Below are positions 8,799 through 17,068 of a stretch of 64,000 nt of DNA, piece by piece (within the stretch, counting starts at the first letter, position 1; the number at the start of each line of letters is the position of its first letter). The translations under genes were made by a program, and so were the position numbers. This DNA comes from Paenibacillus sp. FSL H8-0048. GTDB taxonomy: Bacteria; Bacillota; Bacilli; Paenibacillales; Paenibacillaceae. A model generated the notes under the pieces. It was not told the DNA's origin. It saw nothing but the letters and a program-made list of their open reading frames with translations, and made no database searches. The stretch is from NCBI RefSeq assembly GCF_038002825.1, contig NZ_JBBODF010000001.1:5890001-5954000 (forward strand). The letters are read 5' to 3'.

Positions 8799-9047
8799 TT
8801 AGAATACCTGAACGACTTCTTCCACGCCTTCTACTTCTTCAATCAGGGCGCGTTCGATCCCGGCTTTCAGCGTGATCGTGGAGCTTGGGCAACTGCCGCA
8901 TGCACCCATAAGCTTCAGCTTAACGATGCCGTCTTCAACATCAATCAGTTCCACGTCACCGCCATCGCGCTGCAGGAACGGACGAAGTTTATCAAGGACT
9001 TCCAGTACTTCATCGTACATGGTTGCGCTTTGTACATTCTCACTCAT
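8799..9047 (-). CDS. NifU C-terminal-domain Fe-S scaffold (YutI-like)
   Basis: 82 residues, the stand-alone NifU-like scaffold domain. It has the CxxC cluster-binding motif in LMGACGSCPSST. Such proteins carry and hand over iron-sulfur clusters. The minus-strand ATG at 9047 has AAAGGAGTG upstream. It is divergent from the YuzB gene. Slightly shorter than the B. subtilis YutI protein (about 111 residues). Confidence 0.92.
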   Translation of the reverse strand: MSENVQSATMYDEVLEVLDKLRPFLQRDGGDVELIDVEDGIVKLKLMGACGSCPSSTITLKAGIERALIEEVEGVEEVVQVF

Positions 9048-9129
9048 TTCTCAATCACTCCTTTCGTATGTTTATTATAGTACAAAAAGTTAAAAAATAA
9101 AATGGTTAAGGCAGAATAGGGAGATCATC

Positions 9130-9384
9130 ATGCGACCAATTATAGAATTCTGTGCCAGCAACATCGGCCACGGCACTGAACCGCTCAAGCTTAAGCTGGA
9201 ACAAAACCCTGAATATGATGTAGTGGAGTACGGCTGTCTGAACAACTGCGGAGCGTGTTATCTTCAGCCGTTCGCCATGGTTGACGGGGAGATCATAGAG
9301 GCTGATTCCCCCGCTGCTCTGGAAGAGGCTATTGAAGCCGCTATAAGAGAAGCAGAGGCCTGGGACAGCCTGGAGATTGATTAA
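9130..9384 (+). CDS. yuzB: YuzB-family DUF1450 protein
   Basis: 84 residues. Cysteines at ...EFCASN... and ...YGCLNNCGACYL... give a CxxCGxC cluster typical of the YuzB/DUF1450 family of Bacilli. Its function is unknown; the cysteine pattern and the Fe-S/redox neighbours (NifU on one side, YutJ on the other) suggest metal or Fe-S binding. A GGGAGATCATC sequence precedes the ATG. Confidence 0.85.
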   Translation: MRPIIEFCASNIGHGTEPLKLKLEQNPEYDVVEYGCLNNCGACYLQPFAMVDGEIIEADSPAALEEAIEAAIREAEAWDSLEID

Positions 9385-9431
9385 GCCGGATAGAGGCTAA
9401 GACCGAATGCTGCCTGTTATACGGCTAAGCT

Positions 9432-10493
9432 TCAGCCGAAATGGCGTTTGGACATCCACAGCACGCCGCTCTTCAGCAGGCGCGGAACCCGGCCCATGAC
9501 GGAGCGGCGGCCCATCAGACCGAAGCCGGCATTTTTGCCGAGTGAACCGAGGGTTCCCTTCAGCTTAATCTTATGCAGCTTCGGGGTTTCTCCCCGCCAC
9601 AGTGCTTGAATAATCTGGCCAACCTGCTCGCCCTGGGCACCCGCCGCCTGTGCACTGGGTGCGAAGGGCAGGCTGGCACAATCCCCGATCACGTATACCT
9701 CCGGGTACTCAGCAATATTGTAATATTCCCCTACAATGATCCTGCCTCCGCGGTCCTTCGGAAGCTCCAACTGCTGCACGACCTTCACCGGCTGAATACC
9801 GGCAGTCCATACCGTAACGTCCGCCGGAATAGCCTGGGTGCCATTGAAGATGGCATCCTTTTCAACATGAGAGACCGACACCCGGCCGATCGTCTGCACC
9901 TGATGCTCACTGAACCATTCCTCAACATACCTGGATAACTTGGCCGGAAAAGAAGATAAAATACGTTCTCCCCGGTCCATCAGGGAGATGTTCAGATCCG
10001 GCCGGCTCTCCCGCAGCTCCGAAGCAATCTCTACGCCGCTCAGCCCCCCGCCGACAATGTTGACGGTTCCATAAGGCTTCACATCATTTAGCCGGCGGTA
10101 AGTTTCCCGTGTTCCGGCGAAGCTCTGAATACTGCAGGTGTATTCCTCGGCACCAGGAATGTTATGGTAATTATCCGTACAGCCGAGGGCAATCGCGAGG
10201 ATATCATAGGCTACCGGCTCCCCGGAGTCGAGCAGGACCAGCCTGCTCTCCAGATCAATGGAGCCCACCTGCCCGTAACGAACGGTCAGGCGGGGGTGTA
10301 CCGGGAATTGAATCCGCAGATGGTAATCGGTGACGGTGCCTGCGGCCAGTGCATAATATTCGGTCTTGATCCCCTGATAGGGCATCCGGTCCACCAGAAT
10401 GATCTCCACATCAGAAGGGAGATGATGATCCAGCAGTTGCTGAATGAGGGCAAGACCGCCGTAGCCGCCGCCCAGGACAAGTAAGGTTCTCAT
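9432..10493 (-). CDS. YutJ-like NAD(P)/FAD-dependent oxidoreductase
   Basis: 353 residues. The minus-strand ATG at 10493 has AAAGGAAG upstream and places the N-terminal FAD motif (VLGGGYGGL) where the family has it. A second Rossmann motif GGGLSGVEIA binds NAD(P)H, and VYVIGDCAS is the FAD-contacting motif near the C-terminus. It belongs to the type II NADH dehydrogenase-like superfamily, but whether it is a respiratory quinone reductase is not known. A paralogue (YumB-like, 33743) is in the same window. Confidence 0.85.
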   Translation of the reverse strand: MRTLLVLGGGYGGLALIQQLLDHHLPSDVEIILVDRMPYQGIKTEYYALAAGTVTDYHLRIQFPVHPRLTVRYGQVGSIDLESRLVLLDSGEPVAYDILAIALGCTDNYHNIPGAEEYTCSIQSFAGTRETYRRLNDVKPYGTVNIVGGGLSGVEIASELRESRPDLNISLMDRGERILSSFPAKLSRYVEEWFSEHQVQTIGRVSVSHVEKDAIFNGTQAIPADVTVWTAGIQPVKVVQQLELPKDRGGRIIVGEYYNIAEYPEVYVIGDCASLPFAPSAQAAGAQGEQVGQIIQALWRGETPKLHKIKLKGTLGSLGKNAGFGLMGRRSVMGRVPRLLKSGVLWMSKRHFG

Positions 10494-10572
10494 GCGAACT
10501 GATCTTCCTTTCGGGTACGTAATGGACAAGGCAGTTCTGCGTTCACTGGCTGAGGGAAGCTAGTTCTTTCTC

Positions 10573-11679
10573 TTATTCGTATACCTTGATCTCGTTATAG
10601 AAGGTATCCCGCTCTACCGGAATCCGTCCCGCACCCTTCACGAGCCAGATCAGCTCATCGCGGGTCAGCCCCTCCGGTGTAAGCGCGCCGGCAGCATGGC
10701 TGATTCGTTCCTTCAGGATCGTTCCGTGCACATCGGAAGCGCCGAAGTTCAGGGCAACCTGGGTCAACTGGGGTCCGATATTAATGAAGTAAGCCTTGAT
10801 ATGATCGAAATTGTCCAGCATCAGACGGCTGACGGCAATGGTCTTCAGATCCTCATTCGCCGAGTTGCGGCGCATAATGCCCGCATTCTTGTTCTTAGGC
10901 TGCATGGACAGCGGAATGAATACCATGAATCCGCCTGTCTCGTCCTGCAGGTCACGAATTTGCAGCATATGGCGGATGCGGTCCTCACGGGATTCAATCG
11001 ACCCGTACAGCATCGTAGTGTGGGTCTTCATGCCAAGGTGATGGGCGGTGCGGTGCACCTCAAGATATTCCTCGACGTTGGCTTTGTCGACGCGCATTTT
11101 TTTGCGGTACTGGTCAGACAGAATCTCTGCTCCTCCTCCGGTAAGAGTCTTCAGTCCGGCGGCGCGCAGCTGCTCCAGCACTTCACGGATACTGAGTCCG
11201 CTGATGCGGGTGAAGAAGTCGATCTCTGCCGCTGTATAAGCCTTAAGCGTCACCTCCGGGAAATGCTCGTTCAGAGCCCGTAGCGAATCAACATAGTACT
11301 GGAAGGGCACATTATCATTATGCCCGCCTACAATATGGAACTCGCGCACACCGGGATGAATATGCTGCTTCACATACTCCACCATCTCCTGGCCGGAGAG
11401 GGTATAAGCCCCTTCTTCACCTTCATCCTTGCGGAAGTTGCAGAAGGCACAGCGGGATTCGCAGACATTGGTGAAATATAGACTCATGTTCTCGATAAAA
11501 TAGACTTTATTCCCGTTCTTTCGCAGATTGACCTCATTGGCCAGCTGTCCGATCGTTAAGAGATCGTTACTCTCATATAAATAAACGCCATCTTCCAAAT
11601 TCAATCGTTCTCCGCCGCGAACCTTCTCAATGATGTTCGCCATCCGGGCATCCGTGTGGGGTGTAATAAGGGTAGACAT
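10573..11679 (-). CDS. mqnE: Aminofutalosine synthase (radical SAM)
   Basis: 368 residues. A radical SAM enzyme that joins the product of MqnA to adenosine from SAM to make aminofutalosine in the futalosine route to menaquinone. The cluster motif CESRCAFCNF (CxxxCxxC) lies near residue 65, and the C-terminal part (LMLDNFDHIKAYFINIGPQLTQ, ALNFGASDVHGT) matches the MqnE/CofH/MqnC group. The ATG at 11679 has AGGAGGA 8 bases upstream. MqnC is the main alternative within the group; the N-terminal ESNDLLTIGQLAN favours MqnE. No other mqn gene is adjacent, though the UbiD-like gene at 3124 could be MqnL. Confidence 0.87.
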   Translation of the reverse strand: MSTLITPHTDARMANIIEKVRGGERLNLEDGVYLYESNDLLTIGQLANEVNLRKNGNKVYFIENMSLYFTNVCESRCAFCNFRKDEGEEGAYTLSGQEMVEYVKQHIHPGVREFHIVGGHNDNVPFQYYVDSLRALNEHFPEVTLKAYTAAEIDFFTRISGLSIREVLEQLRAAGLKTLTGGGAEILSDQYRKKMRVDKANVEEYLEVHRTAHHLGMKTHTTMLYGSIESREDRIRHMLQIRDLQDETGGFMVFIPLSMQPKNKNAGIMRRNSANEDLKTIAVSRLMLDNFDHIKAYFINIGPQLTQVALNFGASDVHGTILKERISHAAGALTPEGLTRDELIWLVKGAGRIPVERDTFYNEIKVYE

Positions 11680-11817
11680 ATAAGTTCCTCCTGAAGGTTG
11701 GCGAGGCGGTTGCATCGCATAATCGTGTACCTGAGAATATCCGGCAACAGCCGGCATTATAAATAGAGGTTAACTGCAACCCCCGTGACAATTTATCGAA
11801 ATTTTATCGCTTTTCTC

Positions 11818-11846
11818 ATTATAAACTTCTCTCGTAGGGTGAGCAA
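11818..11846 (-). promoter_or_regulatory. Sigma-A promoter for mqnE
   Basis: On the minus strand TTGCTC (11841-11846) and TATAAT (11818-11823) are 17 bases apart, about 140 bases ahead of the mqnE start. The divergent gap 11680-12060 otherwise holds only this promoter and the plus-strand one below. Confidence 0.6.
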
Positions 11847-11903
11847 CCGCCAGAAACTGCAGGTCTTCCGGGACAAACCGCTTAACTGCGCCCCGTTTAC
11901 GAC

Positions 11904-11932
11904 TTGAGGGCAGAAGAATAGTGGAGTATACT
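11904..11932 (+). promoter_or_regulatory. Sigma-A promoter for the YutM-like gene
   Basis: TTGAGG and TATACT with a 17-base spacer. An imperfect AT-rich dyad (GAAAATGA ... TCATTCTTTTC, about 11947-11980) lies just downstream of the predicted transcription start and might bind a regulator; the latter is only a guess. Confidence 0.62.
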
Positions 11933-12060
11933 GATTTCAAGAGCCGATGAAAATGATATACATCATACTCATTCTTTTCCCGCGCAAGGCTTTGATTTCA
12001 TTACACACAGCCAGAAGGCTGCTTGATTCCAATACAGTGAATTCTAAGGAGGTTGTAATT

Positions 12061-12420
12061 ATGATTAGCATAAGTGAGACAGCAGCAGGTCAATTGAAGG
12101 CCATGCTGGCAGAGCAGGAAGTGCCGGATATGTTTCTCCGTCTGGGTGTGAACCCCGGAGGCTGCAGCGGATTCTCGTACGCCATGGGCTTCGACGATAC
12201 CGAGAGCGAACAGGACGTCTACATGGACGTTGCAGGCCTGAAGGTAGTCGTCAGCAAAGACGATATCCGTTATTTGAACGGCCTGGAGATCGACTTCGAG
12301 GAATCCGGCATGACCGGCGGCTTCACCATCAACAATCCGAATGCTTCCGCCACGTGTGGCTGCGGCTCATCGTTCCGCACGAAGGAAGAAGCGGGGAATC
12401 CGGCGGCGGAGCCTTGCTAA
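12061..12420 (+). CDS. A-type Fe-S carrier, HesB/IscA family (YutM/ErpA-like)
   Basis: 119 residues. The three cluster-ligand cysteines of the family are present: NPGGCSGFSY and the C-terminal TCGCGSSF. It accepts and transfers Fe-S clusters to target enzymes. The ATG at 12061 with AAGGAGG 8 bases upstream is clearly the start; an upstream ATG at 11947 in frame has no such site. The C-terminal tail after the CGCG motif (about 20 residues) is longer than usual and ends in Cys. Confidence 0.92.
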   Translation: MISISETAAGQLKAMLAEQEVPDMFLRLGVNPGGCSGFSYAMGFDDTESEQDVYMDVAGLKVVVSKDDIRYLNGLEIDFEESGMTGGFTINNPNASATCGCGSSFRTKEEAGNPAAEPC

Positions 12421-12470
12421 ACCTGTAAATGCTGAATGATTGATAAAGTAAGCGTGGATTGCGGATTTCA

Positions 12471-12520
12471 AAACCTCTTAATTTGTATGGTGCAAACTGT
12501 ACTTATTAGGAGGTTTTTTA
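12471..12520 (+). terminator. Terminator after the YutM-like gene
   Basis: A 12-bp stem with one G-U pair (12471-12482 with 12504-12515) and a following T run. Confidence 0.75.
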
Positions 12521-12522
12521 TG

Positions 12523-12551
12523 TTGACTCAAACCATTATATGTTAAAATAT
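12523..12551 (+). promoter_or_regulatory. Probable promoter of the AT-rich orphan gene
   Basis: TTGACT at 12523 and AAATAT at 12546 are 17 bases apart (a TAAAAT at 12544 is an alternative -10), immediately after the preceding terminator. Confidence 0.42.
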
Positions 12552-12591
12552 GGTGATGAAACATTTAATGGATCTGCGAGGAGGATAAAAA

Positions 12592-13191
12592 ATGATACGA
12601 ATGCCATTTGTACGCCCAACAGAGCATTATGATGAACGAATTATTGATATGGATAAACAAATTTGCTCTTTGATCAAGAAGAGAAAGGAAGTCTCGGATA
12701 ATAATCCAGGATTTCCTCCGTTAGAGTATATTTCTAAATGGTCAGAGGAACACGGACTTTATGAAGGATTCTTGATGTCGATATTTGGAAGCCTGATGAA
12801 TGAAAAAGAATTTAAACCCATGATCGAACCAGCTGGATTCAGACAACATATTGCAATTCTGAAGTCAGTCGTGATAGGTGATCGATTCTATACTCTAACT
12901 TCTATGAAACAATACACCAATGCAAGTGTATTAACACTGAATATAGATTGGGACAGTGAGCCGGAGGTTGAATCCAAATCTCATCAGCATAGTCATTACG
13001 AACTATATATTAATGACCAATATGACTGCCGAATGATTGGTGGCGGGAGCAGATCTGATCATGCATCTTACAAATACGTGATTTCTCCGCCATTGCCTGA
13101 TGAGATTTCGGGAATTCAACTTAGGTTCAAAGAATACAGTTTCCCTTTCAAGAAGAGTGAGGCAAGTGATGAGATAGTATTTGAACTTTAG
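12592..13191 (+). CDS. Uncharacterised protein, AT-rich orphan gene
   Basis: 199 residues that I do not recognise. The ATG at 12592 has GCGAGGAGGA upstream. The N-terminal third is helical and charged; the C-terminal half looks beta-rich, with a His-rich stretch (KSHQHSHYELY). No signal peptide or membrane segment. Codon use is markedly more AT-rich than the neighbours, and the gene is framed by its own promoter and two terminators. It therefore looks like a monocistronic insertion acquired by transfer. Function unknown. Confidence 0.75.
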   Translation: MIRMPFVRPTEHYDERIIDMDKQICSLIKKRKEVSDNNPGFPPLEYISKWSEEHGLYEGFLMSIFGSLMNEKEFKPMIEPAGFRQHIAILKSVVIGDRFYTLTSMKQYTNASVLTLNIDWDSEPEVESKSHQHSHYELYINDQYDCRMIGGGSRSDHASYKYVISPPLPDEISGIQLRFKEYSFPFKKSEASDEIVFEL

Positions 13192-13202
13192 TAAGGTGAA
13201 TA

Positions 13203-13240
13203 GCCCTCCACACCTAATAGGTGCTGGAGGGTTTTTTTTG
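13203..13240 (+). terminator. Terminator of the orphan gene
   Basis: Stem CCCTCCA-CACC / GGTG-C-TGGAGGG (13204-13232) followed by eight T. Confidence 0.85.
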
Positions 13241-13300
13241 TGAAAATACGACTTTAATTGTCAAATTAGTGTCGGATATTAATTCCCCTATAAAACATAC

Positions 13301-13329
13301 TTGACTAGTGGGGATAATGGGATTATAGT
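13301..13329 (+). promoter_or_regulatory. Sigma-A promoter of the GntR/M20/second Met-transporter operon
   Basis: TTGACT and TATAGT with a 17-base spacer, about 140 bases before the GntR gene. The rest of the 13241-13471 gap holds the operator below and no other gene. Confidence 0.62.
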
Positions 13330-13406
13330 ATGAAAAAAAGCTTGATTGCACAGAGAGATTTTCAACGGAAGCTTTCATATTATCTTGGAAGTCTCTCATC
13401 TTAAAT

Positions 13407-13420
13407 AATTGTATACAATT
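13407..13420. promoter_or_regulatory. Palindromic operator, probable GntR/FCD binding site
   Basis: A perfect 14-bp palindrome AATTGTATACAATT. FCD-type GntR regulators commonly bind TTGTATACAA-like sites. It lies downstream of the promoter and about 50 bases ahead of the regulator's own start, suggesting autoregulation by roadblock; effector unknown. Confidence 0.65.
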
Positions 13421-13471
13421 ATACAGTTAACCGGGCGACCCGCAATTGAATAGCGAGGAGCAATGAAATCT

Positions 13472-14134
13472 ATGGAAATGCGTTCGCGAAGATTGTCGAA
13501 GGATAATACCTACTATGCACTTAAGCAAAAAATAATAGATAGCGAGCTGGAACCGGATCAGGCGGTTAACGAGGAGAGCCTGGCGGCACTGCTCGGGGTC
13601 AGCCGGACACCGCTACGGGAAGCGATTCAGCGGCTGGAGAACGAGGATTTCCTGGTACGCCAGCCCAACGGCAGGCTGCGGGTAGCCCCTTTAACAATTA
13701 AAGAGGTCGAAGAGATCTTCCAGATCCGCAGCATGCTTGAAGGCCATATCGCCAGAAGCGCTGCCAGAAACGCTACCGTCAAGGATATTCAGCGGTTAAC
13801 GCTGATCCTGGAGAAGCTGAAGCAATCCTTCCAGATGGGGGACCAGCAGGATGTGGTATCCTATGGCTTCGAATTTCATGATTACTTGTGGGAGATCAGC
13901 GCGCTGAAGACTTTTGAGAAGGTGTTGAACCAGCTAAGAGACCGTTCCCTCCGGTATTGCCGTTATGTCTCTCTGCACGGAGACTGGAATACGCAAGCGG
14001 ATGAGGAGCATCTTGTGATTCTGCAGAGGATTGTAGACAGGGATGAAGAGGGAGCTGAGCGGGCGATGCGGGAGCATATCTTAAGCAGCCTTGCGACTGC
14101 GCTGGAGCGGATTAGAGGAATTGAGCATACGTAA
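13472..14134 (+). CDS. GntR-family (FadR/FCD) transcriptional regulator
   Basis: 220 residues. N-terminal winged helix-turn-helix (ALLGVSRTPLREAIQRLENE, about residues 40-60) and C-terminal all-helical FCD ligand domain with metal-type residues (EFHDYLW, EEHLVILQ, REHI). I prefer the ATG at 13472, 11 bases after GAGGAG; the ATG at 13463 is only 2 bases from it. As the first gene of the operon with a palindromic site in its leader, it most likely senses an amino-acid-derived or acidic substrate handled by the following genes. Confidence 0.9.
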   Translation: MEMRSRRLSKDNTYYALKQKIIDSELEPDQAVNEESLAALLGVSRTPLREAIQRLENEDFLVRQPNGRLRVAPLTIKEVEEIFQIRSMLEGHIARSAARNATVKDIQRLTLILEKLKQSFQMGDQQDVVSYGFEFHDYLWEISALKTFEKVLNQLRDRSLRYCRYVSLHGDWNTQADEEHLVILQRIVDRDEEGAERAMREHILSSLATALERIRGIEHT

Positions 14135-14155
14135 TGAAAGGGGAAGAACAGGCCT

Positions 14156-15328
14156 ATGAGACCACAGCATGAGACGGAAAAAGCACTGGCAGCCCGGTTG
14201 ACTGAAGTGCGGAGGAACCTGCACCGGGAACCGGAGCTTAGCAATGAAGAGTTCAGAACGACAGAGAAACTGCGCGGGTGGCTGACTGAAGCGGGGATAC
14301 GGGTGTTAGACCTTCCGCTGAAGACCGGGCTGATCGCCGAGGTGGGACAAGGTGACGGCAGCATCGTAGCGATCCGTTGCGATATCGATGCCCTGCCGAT
14401 TGAGGAGCAGACAGGGCTGCCTTATGCCTCCACCATTACGGGAAAAATGCACGCTTGCGGCCATGACTTCCACTCTGCGGTGATCCTGGGCGCGGCGCTG
14501 CTGCTCAAGAAGCGCGAGCATGAGTTGCCGGGCAAGGTCAGAATCCTGTTCCAGCCCGCAGAAGAGACGGGCCATGGTGCGGAGGACGTACTGGCATCCG
14601 GCGGGCTGGACGGGGTCCAGGCGATTTTCGGATTACATAATTCACCGGAGCTGCCGACAGGAGCATTCGGAACAAGAACGGGAGCATTGACGGCAGGGGT
14701 AGACCGGTTCGAGATAACGGTAAAAGGCGTAGGCGCTCATGCCGCTTACCCCGAGAACGGGGTAGACACTATCGTCACTGCCGCGCAGATCATTACCATG
14801 CTCCAGACCGTTGTCAGCCGTCTGAATAGTACGCAGGAGCCGGTAGTATTGAGTGTGACCCGGATCAACGGCGGCTTCACCTGGAATGTCCTGCCGGAGA
14901 AGGTGGAGCTGGAAGGGACAGTGCGCACCTACAATGAAGAGATCCGGCGGAGCATTCCGGAGCAGATGACCCGGATCATTGAAGGCATTGCCGCCGCTGC
15001 CGGGGCCGAGGCGAAGCTGCACTGGTATCCCGGCCCGCCGGCAACCGTGAACCACGGGGAATGGGCAGACTTCACCAAAGCAGCCGCAGCCCAGGCAGGC
15101 TATGAGGTACATGATATTCCGCCGCAGATGGGCGGCGAGGATTTCGCCTATTATTTGCAGCAGATCCCGGGTGCTTTTGTGAACATTGGTACTGGCCCGA
15201 ACCATGCGCTGCATCATCCCCGCTTCGATGTCGATGAGGCGGCTATCCTGCCGGCGGCCAAGTATTTCGCTCTGCTGGCAGAAGAGGCGCTTGCGAAGCT
15301 GAAGCAGCAGACTTGGATCAAATCCTGA
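14156..15328 (+). CDS. M20 family amidohydrolase / N-acyl-amino-acid deacylase
   Basis: 390 residues. A di-metal M20D peptidase-like enzyme with metal-binding motifs MHACGHDFHSAV (about 98-109), PAEETGHGAE, GLHN, and the C-terminal GGEDFAYY and NHALHHPRFDVDE. Such enzymes remove acyl groups from N-acyl or N-acetyl amino acids (YxeP, SndA and hippurate hydrolase are relatives). It starts 22 bases after the GntR gene and leads straight into a MetN-type transporter, so the likely role is to deacylate imported N-acyl sulfur or related amino acids; the natural substrate is unknown. Confidence 0.9.
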   Translation: MRPQHETEKALAARLTEVRRNLHREPELSNEEFRTTEKLRGWLTEAGIRVLDLPLKTGLIAEVGQGDGSIVAIRCDIDALPIEEQTGLPYASTITGKMHACGHDFHSAVILGAALLLKKREHELPGKVRILFQPAEETGHGAEDVLASGGLDGVQAIFGLHNSPELPTGAFGTRTGALTAGVDRFEITVKGVGAHAAYPENGVDTIVTAAQIITMLQTVVSRLNSTQEPVVLSVTRINGGFTWNVLPEKVELEGTVRTYNEEIRRSIPEQMTRIIEGIAAAAGAEAKLHWYPGPPATVNHGEWADFTKAAAAQAGYEVHDIPPQMGGEDFAYYLQQIPGAFVNIGTGPNHALHHPRFDVDEAAILPAAKYFALLAEEALAKLKQQTWIKS

Positions 15329-15363
15329 ATCCTAAATTTACCAGATGATTGAGGGGAACAAAT

Positions 15364-16407
15364 ATGATTGAACTACGGAATGTGTATAAGACGTTCACCC
15401 GCAAAGAGGTGAAGATTGAAGCGCTGAAGGGGATTAGCCTGAAGGTTGAAAAGGGCGATATCTTCGGGGTCATCGGCTACAGCGGAGCCGGAAAAAGCAC
15501 GTTAATCCGCCTGGTCAATTACCTGGAACGGCCGTCTGAGGGCCAGGTGCTGGTAGAGGGGTACGATCTGGGAGCGTACAGCGACAAAGAGCTGCGGGCA
15601 GCCAAGAAAAACATTGGCATGATTTTTCAGCATTTTAACCTGCTGGAGTCCAAAAAGGTGTTCGACAATGTGGCCATTCCACTCGTGCTGCTGAAAAAGA
15701 GCAAGGCGGAAATCCGCAAGCGGGTGGAGGAGCTGCTCGAATTCGTCGGACTAAGCGACAAGGCTGGAAGCTATCCAAGCGAGCTGTCAGGCGGACAGAA
15801 GCAGCGGGTCGGGATTGCCCGGGCGCTTGCCTCGAACCCTTCGATACTGTTGTGCGACGAAGCGACTTCCGCTCTGGACCCGCAGACGACACAGTCCATC
15901 CTGCAGCTGCTCAAGCGGATCAACGCGGAATACAACATCACGGTGATGATCATCACGCATGAGATGTCAGTGATTCAGGAGATCTGCAACAAAGTAGCCG
16001 TGATGGAAGAGGGACGGATTATCGAGCAGGGCAGCGTGCTGGACGTGTTCGGAGCACCGAAGCATCAGACAACGCAGAATTTCGTCAAGACGGTCATTCA
16101 GAACAGCATGACTACAAGCGTCCGCAGAACTCTGAAGACTGAGCAGGGGAGCCGGGTGTACAAGCTGAATTTTGCCGGGGAGAGCGCTTCTGAGCCTGTG
16201 CTGTACGAGATTATCCGTACCTACGGGGTCAAGGTCAACATTCTGTTTGCGAATACGACAGAGATTCAAGAGACGACGCTCGGTACTATTATCGTACAGC
16301 TGCAGGGTGAACCGGCCCAGATGGAAGCAGCCTTGAATTATATGAAGCAGCATGAGGTCCGCATAGAGGAGGTGAAGTCCTATGTTCTCGACATCGATCA
16401 CAAGTGA
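15364..16407 (+). CDS. MetN-type ABC transporter ATP-binding protein (second copy)
   Basis: 347 residues; the ATG at 15364 has GAGGGGA upstream. ABC domain with Walker A GYSGAGKS, signature LSGGQKQR, Walker B LLCDEATSALD, plus a C-terminal NIL-type domain. Clearly a paralogue of MetN at 5999, but this operon has no S-box leader and instead a GntR regulator. The substrate may be a methionine derivative or another amino acid. Its 3' end overlaps the permease gene by 26 bases. Confidence 0.9.
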   Translation: MIELRNVYKTFTRKEVKIEALKGISLKVEKGDIFGVIGYSGAGKSTLIRLVNYLERPSEGQVLVEGYDLGAYSDKELRAAKKNIGMIFQHFNLLESKKVFDNVAIPLVLLKKSKAEIRKRVEELLEFVGLSDKAGSYPSELSGGQKQRVGIARALASNPSILLCDEATSALDPQTTQSILQLLKRINAEYNITVMIITHEMSVIQEICNKVAVMEEGRIIEQGSVLDVFGAPKHQTTQNFVKTVIQNSMTTSVRRTLKTEQGSRVYKLNFAGESASEPVLYEIIRTYGVKVNILFANTTEIQETTLGTIIVQLQGEPAQMEAALNYMKQHEVRIEEVKSYVLDIDHK

Positions 16408-17041
16408 GCAATTCCTGAAGGCGATTATTGAAACGATTCAGATGGTGGGTGTATCGCTGTTCATCGGCTCGCTGCTGGGTATTCCGCTGGGCATCCTGCT
16501 TGTTATTACCCGTCCGGGCGGCGTCCTGGAGAGCAAGTGGCTCTATACCTTACTGAATCCGTTAATTAACGTCATCCGTTCGGTTCCGTTTATCATTCTG
16601 CTGTTTGCCATTATTCCGCTAACAAGAGCAATTGTTCACACGTCGATTGGGACCAGTGCCGCAATTGTTCCGCTGATTATCTATATCGCCCCCTATATCG
16701 CACGGCTGGTCGAGAATTCGCTGCTGGAGGTGAATCCGGGTATTCTCGAAGCTGCGGAAGCGATGGGCGCAACTCCGCTGCAGGTCATCTGGTATTTTCT
16801 GCTGCCGGAAGCGGTGGGCTCGTTAATTCTCTCCCTGACCACAGCGACGATCGGGCTGATCGGGGCTACGGCAATGGCCGGGGCAGTAGGCGGCGGAGGG
16901 GTCGGCGACTTGGCCATCGTTTACGGTTATCAGCGTTTTGACGAGGTGGTCATGTTCGCGACGGTCATTATTCTGATCATTCTGGTGCAGGGTATTCAGT
17001 CCCTGGGCAACACCTTGGCGCGCAAAATTCGCCGTTATTAG
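16382..17041 (+). CDS. MetI-type ABC transporter permease (second copy)
   Basis: 219 residues with about five to six helices; the EAA loop is EAAEAMGATPLQVIWYFLLPEA. GAGGAGGTGAAG within the metN-like gene serves as its ribosome binding site, and the two genes overlap, indicating coupling. It has the same length as MetI at 7015. Confidence 0.9.
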   Translation: MFSTSITSEQFLKAIIETIQMVGVSLFIGSLLGIPLGILLVITRPGGVLESKWLYTLLNPLINVIRSVPFIILLFAIIPLTRAIVHTSIGTSAAIVPLIIYIAPYIARLVENSLLEVNPGILEAAEAMGATPLQVIWYFLLPEAVGSLILSLTTATIGLIGATAMAGAVGGGGVGDLAIVYGYQRFDEVVMFATVIILIILVQGIQSLGNTLARKIRRY

Positions 17042-17068
17042 AGATTACAAGACAAAGGGGATAGGCAG

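Noticed and set aside
13301..13471. A T-box or second S-box leader ahead of the GntR operon
   Set aside because: No S-box words (GGCCCGATGAA..CGGCAACC) or T-box sequence (TGGNACCGCG) are present; only a promoter and a palindrome.
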